From: Ornithodoros turicata
Taxonomy: Eukaryota > Arthropoda > Arachnida > Ixodida > Argasidae
Length of the DNA: 64,000 nucleotides
Assembly (NCBI RefSeq): GCF_037126465.1
Contig: NC_088204.1
Span: 60,805,771-60,869,770, forward strand
Reading direction: 5' to 3'
Both the position numbers and the translations under genes were made by a program. The notes under the pieces were generated by a model. The model was not told where the DNA came from and searched no databases. It worked only from the letters and a program-made list of their open reading frames with translations. Numbering within the stretch: position 1 is the first letter of the stretch; each line of letters starts with the position of its first letter. Positions 33,647 to 45,700 of the stretch are shown here, one piece after another.

Positions 33647-36600
33647 CTGGAAAGAAACGTCGGTCAATTAGGGTTTGCGTGCTTTCTCTCGTAACTTGTA
33701 CAGGTACATTTATGTGCCGATAAACCGCTTTGCATACTCTGACCAATCCATCATAGTCCCGAAAGACACTTTCCGGATAAGTGAGGCTAAAGCGTCACGA
33801 TCCTACTGGCAAGTGCTTCAACTCGGTGAAGCTACTTATGTAGATATGTCTTTTTAAGTACCCTATGTAGAAATTCACGTAGCATCCAAGTATTTATTAG
33901 CACCGTCAAGGCAGCACAGCTAAGACATCTGAAGTGAGAGCGCAAGATACACGGACAAAGAACGGAGAAACAGACAGGACGGGCGCTAACTTCCAACTAA
34001 GTTTATTGAAGAAAATGAGACGTTGCGCGCATTCAGCAGTGCAGATTTTTTGCCTGTGCTAAACTAGATGAGCTCGTCGAGGGTTAGAGGGAATATGCCT
34101 CACGAGGAACCTTTTCTTTTTTTTTTTCTCACTTACAAGTTACGGAACCCTATTGCACTATGCACTTCAGCTCAGTCGCCTATGTCTTTGGCTCGTGAAT
34201 GGGTTTCGGAAGACTCACGTGGTGGGCACTGAGCAGGAACAGCGGTGATACCGTACAATTTCCCGTTGCTTCCCAGAGGCAGAGGAAGAGGGTCGGAATT
34301 GCCACCGTTACGGTCCACGCGGTGAATGAAGGGTCTGAAAGGAAACATCTCCATTCGATGAGACACCCACAGAAAGAGGCAAGGACACAACCCTGAATTT
34401 TGTAACGCGTTACCATTACTCACTGCAGTTTTGAAAAGTAATGCATTGCATTACATATTACTATACTAGCCCTGGACCGGTAGTCCAGATGATGTGGGTT
34501 CGAGTCCTACGGCTGGCTAACCTTTCCAGTGACTGCGATCTTTCATCGTTAATTCCTTAGGGAATTTGACGCTTTGTATGTATTTGTCCTTTCTATGTTA
34601 TTCAAGCCTCAGAACATCAGTTCTCTCACATTACTAATGTCATTACTTTACCACTAGTTTGTCTTGGGTAACCCTGTACACCTAGCTTCGATAATGGGTC
34701 AGATGATAAAAAAATATGCATTGAAAGGAGAACAAACGTCCGAAAGTCGGTGCACGTTTCTATGCTGCTTTGGTTTACCATACGTACATGTTCCAGTCTG
34801 TCCAGTAGACGTGTCCCTCAGCTAGAGCCAGTCCGAACGGGTATTCGGCCGGCGTGAATACGGTGCGCCGACCGCTGCCACTTAGATTTACGCACTCAAC
34901 TGTCCTCCTGCCGGCGTCCGTCCAGCAAAGGTCGTTGTGCTCCAGGTCTATGGCTAGCATGTTGGGCAACTCCAGGCCACCGCCTTCCACCAGGACCTGA
35001 CGACCCGTCCCGTCCATGTAGGCAGACTCAATACGCGGAGAAGCACGGTGCCAGTCAGACCAGTACATCTTCCTGCAGACGACGTTTCCAATTACCAAAA
35101 GCATGACAGCATCTAAGTCGTACACTCTTAAATATGGACTTCACCACATAGCACGCTCCTAGCCAACCATCAGCCCGAGTGACATACGTACGCCCCCCCC
35201 CCTCCCGTTTTTCGTACGGCAGCCTCTACGAACGAAGACTATCTGATGAACGTGAACGATGTTTGTCTTGGGAATAAAGGTCGCGCTTGTCAACTACATA
35301 GCGCTTCCTGTTTAGCGAAAACAACGGAAAACAATTTCATTCTCTTGCCTCTCGGTTCTGTTGAGCAGACGACAGGAGCACGATGATCAAGTAAGCGTTT
35401 CATCCTCTTCTTCTTTTCTAGCGTTTAATTCACGTGTTTTAGTCAGGCTCCAACAGCTCCCCATAGAGCCCATAGTTTGAGATAATTCACACGACCAATG
35501 AAATTGCGACGTGGTGGATATTATGCACAACCAGTCGGCCAATCAGGAGCCCCCATGTCTGGCTGGCTTTTCGGTCGGTCCTGGCTCGACTTCTACTGGA
35601 TTTCAAGCCTGCCGCCGTTACTCGGTATTCAAAATAACTAAAGCGATTTTGGGGTAAAATAAAGATTTATTTGATACAAAGCATTAATTCAAAGATCTGA
35701 TACATGGGTGTCCTGTGCGTACAAAGCCCACTGCGTTGCTGACACACTGGGACAAAGTTCGAACATGAAGCAGAACGAACACACCGTTCAACTCCTAATA
35801 CCGAGAGCCAGTCTCATGAGTGCGTACCATTTCATGATGAGCATCTTCTTTCGCTGCCTGCGGTGCATCCATTATAGCGAAGCGAAAAGCGCTTCTGTGG
35901 CACGTAATCCTGTGTTTGTTGACAGTCCTCGAAATCCAACGGCGCCCGAACTTTTTCTTCACGCTCCAACTCATGAAGCATTCCGGTACCGCGGTTGCCA
36001 AATTGTTCGTGGGATAATAGTTGTGTCTAGGAACAGCACAGCACGCGTAGACTCACAATAACGCACGAATAAATCCGCGAACATATTTCTGCAAACTGTT
36101 CTGTCGATTGACACCACCGAACACATGAGGACGACATGCCGGCCATGCTATTTCGAAACTATGCTGAAACGGCCGAGACGCTGTACGCACATGCGCGCGT
36201 ACAAAATGCGATTTCAAAACGTTCTCGACCAATCGGAGCGCGCGCACAGTCTAGGCCAATGGGCTTGCAACATGGTGTATGGGCGCAGTGGTACATACTC
36301 TACAGCCGCGTCCGCGGGTACCTGAGGAGGACTGTTTTAGTCACGCCGCCAGACAAGGGACAGTATCACGTGACCGCATGCTTCGGAAATTATGCGTCCT
36401 CGTGCAACAGATGGCACTGCGGGCCGGGCCGCGTAGCGCGCGCTCCTCGTACTTTCTCTAGTCGCGGGAGAGAGTGCAGTGCAGTTTCATCTCCTAGTCT
36501 TCTTACTCCGTGGTTTTGGGCAATCCCTACCAAACAAAAGCCTGCGTTTGGGCACAAAAAGGAGACGGACGACAATGAAGGGATCTTTTCTTCTTTTTTT

Positions 36601-36706
36601 TTTTTCCAAACTCAGGCTTTTTCTTTTTTGCAGTATGGAGATCCTCCACCAACTAGCCTGCGTTTAGGCAGTTATCTATTTTTATCAGTTTTGGGCAATC
36701 TTATAT

Positions 36707-36779
<73 letters not shown>

Positions 36780-39700
36780 CTTATATCTTCTATGTCATTC
36801 CCTTGCTCGTTAAAAGTGAACAAACATATTCTCACCCTAGCGTTGGATGCAGGGTAATTCCTCTGGGATTCACAAGGCCCGTGTCGATAAGAACGCTGTG
36901 GTAGTCGCCAACTATCGACGCTACCTCAATAGTGTCGGCCACAGAGTCCGTCCAGAACACGTTCTTGGAGGCCCAGTCGACGGCCAGGCCTTCGGGAGAC
37001 TTTAGTCCTGACCTGAATGTCTCGGGCGAGGAGCCATTATACCAGGCACGACGAATGACGCCAGACGCCGCGTCTGTCCAGTAGATGCGACCTTCTGAGC
37101 AATCGACAGCGATGCCGACGACGGTTTGCTGTTCCTCCATGAGCAGCAGCTTGCCAGGATTACCTACATTTATGAAATGCAGTGGCAAATAGGAAATCAG
37201 TATGACTGTATGCTGTATCACAAAGGTGATTTGTCAGGATCACTTGCAGTGAACTGAGATGGATGAAGATTTCGGCGCACGTTAAAGAAAGCTCAGGTTG
37301 GCAAAAATTAATTCACAGTCTAGACCACTGTGGCGTCGCCCATTGTCTCGCGACGTAAAGCCCCGAATTATTAATTAATGAGATGGATGAAAAGATGAGG
37401 CACGCGCTCCGCGCATTAGCTGCTGTGTCCTAGACCAGGGGCTTAATCACTTCATCGTCGTTACGGTCGTTACAACCTAACGTGTGGCGGGAAATTCAAA
37501 AAGGTGGGCACGTGACACACTGCGCGTGACGTGTACCACGGCCTTCACGTATCGCACAAAGAGCCCCGTGGACGTGTTTTATCACGTGCTCACCTTTTTA
37601 AATTTCCCGCCCGCCTTTTGGAATTTCCCGCCACTCGCTATCTTGTAACGACCGTAACGACGATGAAGCGATTACGCCCCCTGTCCCGTTGGATCACAAA
37701 GTATATTCGCTGCACCAACGGTAATATAGCTGAAGAAAGGTGTTAGGTGAAATACCCCGCATAATGCTGCAAGTCGAGTGAGTGTGTCTAAATTGGTGAG
37801 TGAATGAAGTGGAAAGGAGTGTCCGTACTCTTGGAAGGATTGAAAGGCATCTGGAGAATAGACATCCCTTGTCCGAAGAGCAAGTAGCCACCTTCCACTT
37901 TGGGAACGGGGATGCACAAAGTCCCGTCGCCGGTGTACCCAGATTTACATTGACACACAGGTCCGCTTTCCAAGTTGAGACAGGCGGCATTCTGGCCGCA
38001 CTGATCGCACGTCTTCGCAGGCTGTGTCTTGTGACACGTATGGCCATCTCCTTCCATGCCTGGTTGGCAGACGCAGCGGTGACGTCGTTCATTTGGATCG
38101 TACAGGCATCTGGCGTACGGGTCGCAGTTCTGGAGAATGTCGCAGGAGTCCCCCTCTGCAAAAACGGGTCAATGACAAGTCAAAAGGATTGATTGAGAAG
38201 AAAAAAAGTCAGAAGGAAGAAGGTACGCTTTCCGTGCATTGCGTTTATGTTTTTGACTGGCAATCGAATTTTGTGCAGAACAGTGCATGGGATGCAAGCG
38301 AGGTTATGCAGATGCGAACAAGGTACAGTCTTCCTTGCTACTGCGCGGAAAATTAGACGCAAGACAAAACAGAAAGTACACAGGACACCCAACCTAACCT
38401 AACCTGCATTTACTATTCTGCGTCTCTCTTTTCCCTAAGTCTCACGTAAATGTTACTGCACCCAAATGTTATATGACGCTTTTTAAAATATACCTATACT
38501 GTTTTAACTGTTTGATTGATTCAACTGGTTCCTGTACGTGGGATGTGATGTGATGTGATGTGAATAAAGAAAAAATGGGGATGTTAGTTGGGACCTGTAC
38601 GTGGTACCCTATCATTGTTCCACAACAGAGTGAGAAAAATATTTTTCCCGTCACATACTTGCTGCACACCGATATAGGGAAACCTAAATAATTCATGCAA
38701 TGTATCCTTTGCTTCCACGTCAATGCTAGATATCGCATCCTTGTTTCAGTCCGGATGTGCCGCAAAAGAGGCAATGCTCTATCTGTCAGGCGCACAGGGC
38801 CCAAGTATCTCGCGAGCACTCATTAAAAGGAACGCATGGTCGGAACAGTTTGAGGAGCATCGTCGTGCACCTCAATTAACAACCCTTCCCTTCGCCGAAG
38901 TGTCATTTTAAAGCACTCACGTGTGCGTCATTCTACAAAGATGGTATTAGGAAAGAAAGCGTGAATGTTGACACCTACCTCGGACGGGCTGACAGAACTG
39001 CCCATCCCCTTGGAACCCTGGGTTACATTGACAGTGGTAGCGTCTGCCGTCGTAGAGGCACTGAGCGTGAGGGTGACATTGTTCGATGCTGGAACACTCG
39101 TCCACGGGTTCGCACTGTGTTCCATCTCCGTTGTATCCGTCACGACAACGGCACACGTATCTTCCGCGAGAGTCTCGCACGCATTCTCCACCTTCTGGGG
39201 CGCACCTGTTCAGTACGTCGCACGTCGTCTCCACTGCGAACAGAATTCCGCCATTCATGTAATGAAATAATGTGGGCCAATTCATGTCTTGGCATGACAT
39301 CGCTCGCAGGGAGCGCTAATGTCGTTAGCGGGCATGCCGCCATGATGCAGGCGAAAGGGAGAGGGCGCTGACTAACTGGTGCATGTTGATGAAAGAACTA
39401 ATAACCGAGAGACACGGGACACGCAGGCAAACACAAAGAAATATTTTTCGTGTTTATCTGCGTGTCCCGTCCCGTGTCTCTCGGTTGTTCGAAGGGTATC
39501 GCCAGACGTGTGGCAAGAAAATAAGACTCATGGTAGGGGACCGAGAGACACGGAACAAGAAGAACTGACGACAATAAGAGAAAAGAGAACTCTTTTACTT
39601 ATGCCTAGACTGTTTTCCATGTGTCCCACGTTTTCCATTTCTGGAAAGTATAGCGGTAGCGGAGAAACAGATCCCCGAATTTGTAGCGTACATAAATTTT

Positions 39701-42700
39701 CAATATAAAATGTGGCGGATGGTGGTGGTGGTGGTGGTGGTGGTGGTGGTGGTGGTGATAGGGCTTGCCGTTGTCGGCCTCACGTATGTGGGCAACGTCA
39801 CGACTCACGCCCTGGGGGAATGTGCGTCCTGGGCCGACTTCTAAGGGAACTGTGCCGACATACGTCTGAAATGTGGCGGAACCGCTACACTGCCATTGAA
39901 AAAACTAGCGAATGGGGTAGCAGCGCTACACTGTAAAAAAAGAAAAAGAAAAAATCTGTAATTTTACACACAAGTGACTGTTGAGTCTGTTGCCGGCATA
40001 TGTGCCGCAAAGTAGTTATTGCAACAACAAAAATTTGGAGTGCAGACTGTAAAGCGAAAAGGGAGTCACTTACACACTCTTAAAAATGAACTTCACCACA
40101 TAGCACGTTCCTAGCCAACCATCACCCCGAATGATATCGTTATCTGCCCTGGTTTGTTGAAAACGGTAGGCGTACGCCTTTTCTGTGACAATTATGAACA
40201 GCATAAGTGTCACAAAAAAGGCGTACGCCTCCATTTTCAACAAATCAGGGCAGATAACGATGTCATTCGAGATGATGGTTGGCTAGGAGCGTGCTATGCG
40301 GGAAAGTTCATTTTTAAGAGTGCACCCTAGTCAGACGGCAAACCTGAGGCAGTTAGCGGAACGGCCGTTACTTCACCTGCAGTCCAACCATAGTTTCGAA
40401 TGACTACATTCTCTGCCCTGATTTGTTGAAAACAGGAGGCGTACGCCTTTTTTGCGGCAATTATGAACTGCATAATTGTCACAAAGAAGGTGTACGCCTC
40501 CCATTTTTAACCAATCAGGGCAGAGAACCATGTCATTCGAAACGATGGTTGGACTGCAGGTGAAGTAACGGCCGTTCCGCTAACGGCCTTTGTTTGCCGC
40601 GTGACTAGGGTATTACATTAAAGGGGTATTAAACTGCGAAAATCTAAGTCCGGAACTGTGCAGTGTGCACTCCAAACAGATTTTGTGCAGCATATAGGGT
40701 ACGGTGCATATGCCGGCAACAAAGTTAGCAGTCACTTGTGCAGTAAAATTACGGATATTTTTCTTACTGTGGAGCGCCGCTATGCACGACACTACACTCT
40801 AAAAACAGAACTTCACCGCATAGCACGCTGTGTGCCAATCATTGCCGCGAGTGATAGGGTTATCGCTTTTGATTTGAGGAGAGAGGGAGGCGTACGCCCT
40901 TTTGTAGCAATTACCATATATCGAAATTGCCACAAAAAAGGCGTGCGCCCCTCTCTCTCCCCGAATCAGAAGTGATAACCCTATCATTCGTGGCGATGAT
41001 TGGGGCACGGCGTGCTATGCGGTGAAACTCTCTTTTTAGAGTGTACTGTCCGGTTCTCAGCTCAGGGAGGCGTGGCTTATGTCGCTGTTGCCGGTGCACA
41101 GCTTGTGGTAAGCTATGCCGCCGTTATTCATTTAATTACTTAATTTCATAACCACTTAGTAACCAGATACGCACTTCTACATCATCAATGACTGCGAGTA
41201 GAATTCTGTGTATAGGTCACGTGTACGAGATAGTCCCTTTGAATTACAGTAACGCAGACATGATTTTTTTGAAGGACACTCACGTTCAGGTCTGCATTCG
41301 TATCCATCTCCAGAGAACCCCGGGATACATGCGCAGTAGTAGTCGTCGAGGTGAACGTCGTACAGGCACCGGGCATCAGGATGACAGTTGGCCATGTCTT
41401 GGCACGAGTCCTTGGCACAGAAGGAACCATCCCCACGCCAGCCACGACGGCAGCGACAAGAATAACGGGTGGCTCGATGGTCGTATTCGCAGTCGGCGTT
41501 TACGTCGCACAAGTGAGGCGATAGGCGGCAATCGTCGTGGGTCGGAAGGCAGGTGTGGCCGTCGCCCGCAAATCCTGGCCGGCATCGGCAGTGGCGTGGA
41601 CTTTGCTGGCTCGGAGGCACGCATTCGGCGGCCGGGTGGCAGCGGAGCTCCGCACACGCGTCCGCTGCGGGTGGATTGCAAGAAATGAAGGCGATGACGA
41701 CAAAATGAGGCATTTCATCGCTAGATATGCGGTACCTTATTACCTTATTACGTGTGAAAGGTTAGATGATTAATGAGGTAATGAATGAAATAGTTTTCAA
41801 GGGTAACGTCGCTATTTTCTGCGCCCCGGAATATAGATTCAAACTTTAAAGGCTTATAGGCTTATTTGGAGTCATCGATTTCTTGAAAAGAGGAATCTAA
41901 CGTTTCACAGACCTCCCACCGTATCATGGACGGGAGGTCCGATGCCTATATAAGGTTTCCCACATGTCATCAGGTCCCTGCCAGCCCTGCCACACAACAA
42001 CGGGTGGACAGCCCTGACTGAGGTGATGCCGACAATCCGAAGGACATGAATCTGAAGAGGCTCATTATTTCATTCTCCACATCGCCACCAGCAATCGAGT
42101 AGAGTATCTTCAGGGTTTACGGCTGGTGGCGACCTTGCTTACCCTAATTATCATAAATAAATTACAGGGAACGAAATGCTCAGAGGAAGAAAAAAAAAGA
42201 TATAATAAAGACTTAAGCGCAAGCGCAGACGTATAGGCGGAAAGACTTAGGTGTAAATACAATATCAGCCGTTGACGAGCAGCACAGTGAAGGCATATGC
42301 TCTTAATGTCCACTAGTGCGCCACTGCGACTCAGTGTTGCCAGGTCACTTAGGCAAAAATTCAGAAGGTCGGCGTCAGAAAATTCAGTAGAATCCAGTAG
42401 ATGTACTAAAAACACAGGCAAACGCTCCACGGCGACCTAACTAGTGGGCCATATGATAAATAAATACGAACTTTCACGATATCTAGGTGACAGAATAGTA
42501 AAATATACTTGTAATTTGGTGTACAGAGTAAAGAAGGGCTTGCACACCGTCATTCGATCACGTACTCTCGCTCATGCATATTCGCAGTTAAGTTAAATCA
42601 GTTCTTGTCTCCTATCAGTCGCTTTGTGCGCAGCGGTCCATTGATAGTTTCTGTCGAAAGCCGTTCACGAGGTTCACCTAAGAAAATATTCGTTCCACGC

Positions 42701-45700
42701 ACGCTCGAATGCGACAAGCAGAGGAGGTTTACAACGAAACTTCGTAACGACGGAAACATAAACTCGTCGGAACTTGCATGTTTGCTATGTTACCGGGTGT
42801 CCTGTGGAATATGCATGATTCTGCGATGTATTTGCTATAAATTGTTTTACTTGGGCTGCTGCTCGCTTTTTTAAAGGTGACTGCTTGCAGATGCCACATA
42901 ACGCGTAGACCCCTCATTATGTCAAAAGTACATGCTTTTCTCGCTCGTACGCGGACTACGATGCAACCAGACAGTGCCAGCAAACCTGAATTGGAGTTCG
43001 CTATGCAAAACCATGCTTCAGGCAAAAAATTCAGTAGATTTAAGAGCGTTTTGTCCTTTTTTCAGTATTTCAGTAGACAGACTCGGAGTCCAGTAGATCT
43101 ACTGAAATTTCAGTAGACCTGGCAACACTGCGACTGCGTGCGCGACTGCGGTCTTCTTTTTTTCCGCGCAAGCAAGTGGAATACATACGTCGTCCAACTC
43201 GCCGTTGCTGTCGGAATCCAGCAGCATTAGAGCCATAACAAACACTTGTTTCAATAACTAAATCGAATAAGTAAAGCGAACGATGCACTATACACACAAA
43301 CAGTATACATGAAAGTGAGGCAAGCGAGAAGAACATAACAGTGGCCGCGGCGCGGACAGCAGACGACCAGCCTGCACATCCACTCGCTTCTTTGTTTTTG
43401 AAGCTACCGCGCAGCCAGGGAAGGGTAACGGTAACGGAAACAGAAACGGTATATTACCGAAACTGAAGATGGTAACGATAACAGAGACGGAAACGCATAC
43501 CAGGGTCCTCCATTACCGAAAACAGAAACGGAAACGAATTTAGCGTCCGGTAATGAATCCGGGTAATGGCTATTCCTGTTGTGCGATGACATTTGATTGA
43601 TTTCTCATTTTTTCGTTTTTGTGTTTTGATGACTCCATTCCCTGTAATGCTATAAATACTGCACGAGAGCATGGAAAGAAAGCGCAAAATGGATCTCGAG
43701 GGTGCATCCCTCACTTACCTCGCCCCAGTCCTCATCACCATGACATCGACACGTGACTATACTCGACCATAGCACGAGGATAGCAGCCTATGATTTTCAG
43801 TTACTTATTTTGTACTTTTTTTCTTTTCACTATGGCTATGGCAGTATTATTTACTATTGAGAGCGTCCGCTTATGAATGCGACATTGGATGAAAGCTACG
43901 CCCATCTTGAGTTGCTGGACTCCGAGTGACTGAAGACTGAAAACATGTTCCTACATATATATATATGCAAGATGTGCGCATCCCAACGACGTAAAATTAT
44001 TTGTGTAGTGTGTATGCGTGACACCGAAGCAGCACTTGGGCAAAACAGGGCGCTGATAGAGCCGGACGGGCTGTCCTCCCGCAGCTCTGTAACAACCGTT
44101 CCATTACCGGAAACAGTAACGGAAACGAAACGGAAACGAAATTGAAAGGCTGGTATCAGAAATGGATAACGGAAACTAAAAAATAGCAGTAACGAAAATG
44201 GAAACGGTAACCAAAATACGTCCGTTATCCTTCCCTGCGCGCAGCGCTAGTGCTAAACCTACAACTGTCTCACCCGGCGCCGTACTCTCTTGCACCACAT
44301 CGGCACTCCGCTGAACTAGTACCGGTGGTGCAGGCCAAATCGATGAGACCTAAAGAAACAAAACTCGTACCGATCCTCCTGCAAGATATCACTCCATCGC
44401 CTTCGAACCCGTCGTTGCAGACGCAGCGATAATCCCTGTCGCACGTGGCATCCGGATGACATTCCCTGCAGGACCTCCTGCTGCAGGTAGAGCCGTCTCC
44501 CTCAAACGGAGCCCTGCATCTACACACGTACTTCCCGCTCCGGGGGTCCAACTGGCAGTCGGCGTTGGTATCGCACAGTTGTGGCGCAAGCCTGCAGTCA
44601 GCTATAAGGCCCGCCGACTGGATGCACGTGCGGCCGTCACCCTGGTAGCCGGGCCCACAGCGGCACCGAATCCCGACACCTGGTGCGGCTTCCACGCACT
44701 CAGCGAAAATGTGACAGTTGAGATCGGCGCAGGAGGATGTCCTAGATTCTGCGAAAGGATAATTGCTGATCAGAGAAGGCGAGAGAGTGGCACTTGAGCG
44801 GGATAAGAATAAACGAAGAGTTTTGTCCAAGAGACACATTTCAACTACGTCTTGACATTGTAGCTGACGTTCGAACTTCGGGATTATTTGTCGCTATACC
44901 TATACATATTGTGATTTTAACTTTCTGTATAAGGTGCATTGTGTTCGCGAGTGGTTCACCTTCCCTGGGAAGGGGAACTTCCCTGTATCTTTCGAAGTTT
45001 CACGTCTGTTCCTTGCAGGTCTCCACCGATGTGTCCTTCTGGACCCTCTTTTTAGCTACCCTTTTGTAATCATTTGATCCGATACGATATATTCGTCGTT
45101 TTAATGTATTCTAGTGCCAGTCCAGTTTTACCGACAGTTACGTTATCCGTTTGTTGCAGGACGGCTCTGCATCGTCTAAGAAGGTTCCACGCCAAGTGTT
45201 TCTGGAAATTAGTAGGCGCATCCAATAGTGCTTCGTGGGCCTCGACCGTGACGGTGGAACTGTCGCGCCACACTATACAAGGATTATTTCTTATCATCAT
45301 CGTGATTCATTCTGTTGCAGCTCATCAGTGGCGTAGCCAGAGGGAGGTTTGGGGGTTCAAACTCTCGGAAACCGCACCTTTAGTAGTGCATTTGGGAGAG
45401 GGAAACGAGGTTGAAATCTTCCTCCCTCATGTAATGTTCGCATCGACCCCCCCCCCCCCCAGAAATATTTTACTTGTTACTCTACTACAGCTCATTATAT
45501 ATCAGATTCAAATCAACTCTCCGCATTATTCCCCATCTACTTTCATATCTACTCACTCTGACAATGCAGACCATCTCCCGTGAATCCAGGACGACATCGG
45601 CATGCGAAGCTTCCTTCCAGGTTGACGCATTCAGCCATGGCGTGGCAGTTATCTCTTCCCGTCGCACACTCATCCATATCTGCGTTGATGATTGCCATTA

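Noticed and set aside
34467..34540. Functional tRNA gene
   Set aside because: The B box is present but the A-box half and the acceptor stem are missing; it fits a SINE fragment.
36136..36813. 225-codon plus-strand frame
   Set aside because: Its second half is an Ile-Tyr run from the (TA)n microsatellite and the first half shows no family resemblance.
41188..41688. 166-codon plus-strand frame
   Set aside because: It is antisense to the nidogen EGF 7-9 exon, whose cysteine pattern and splice sites are decisive.
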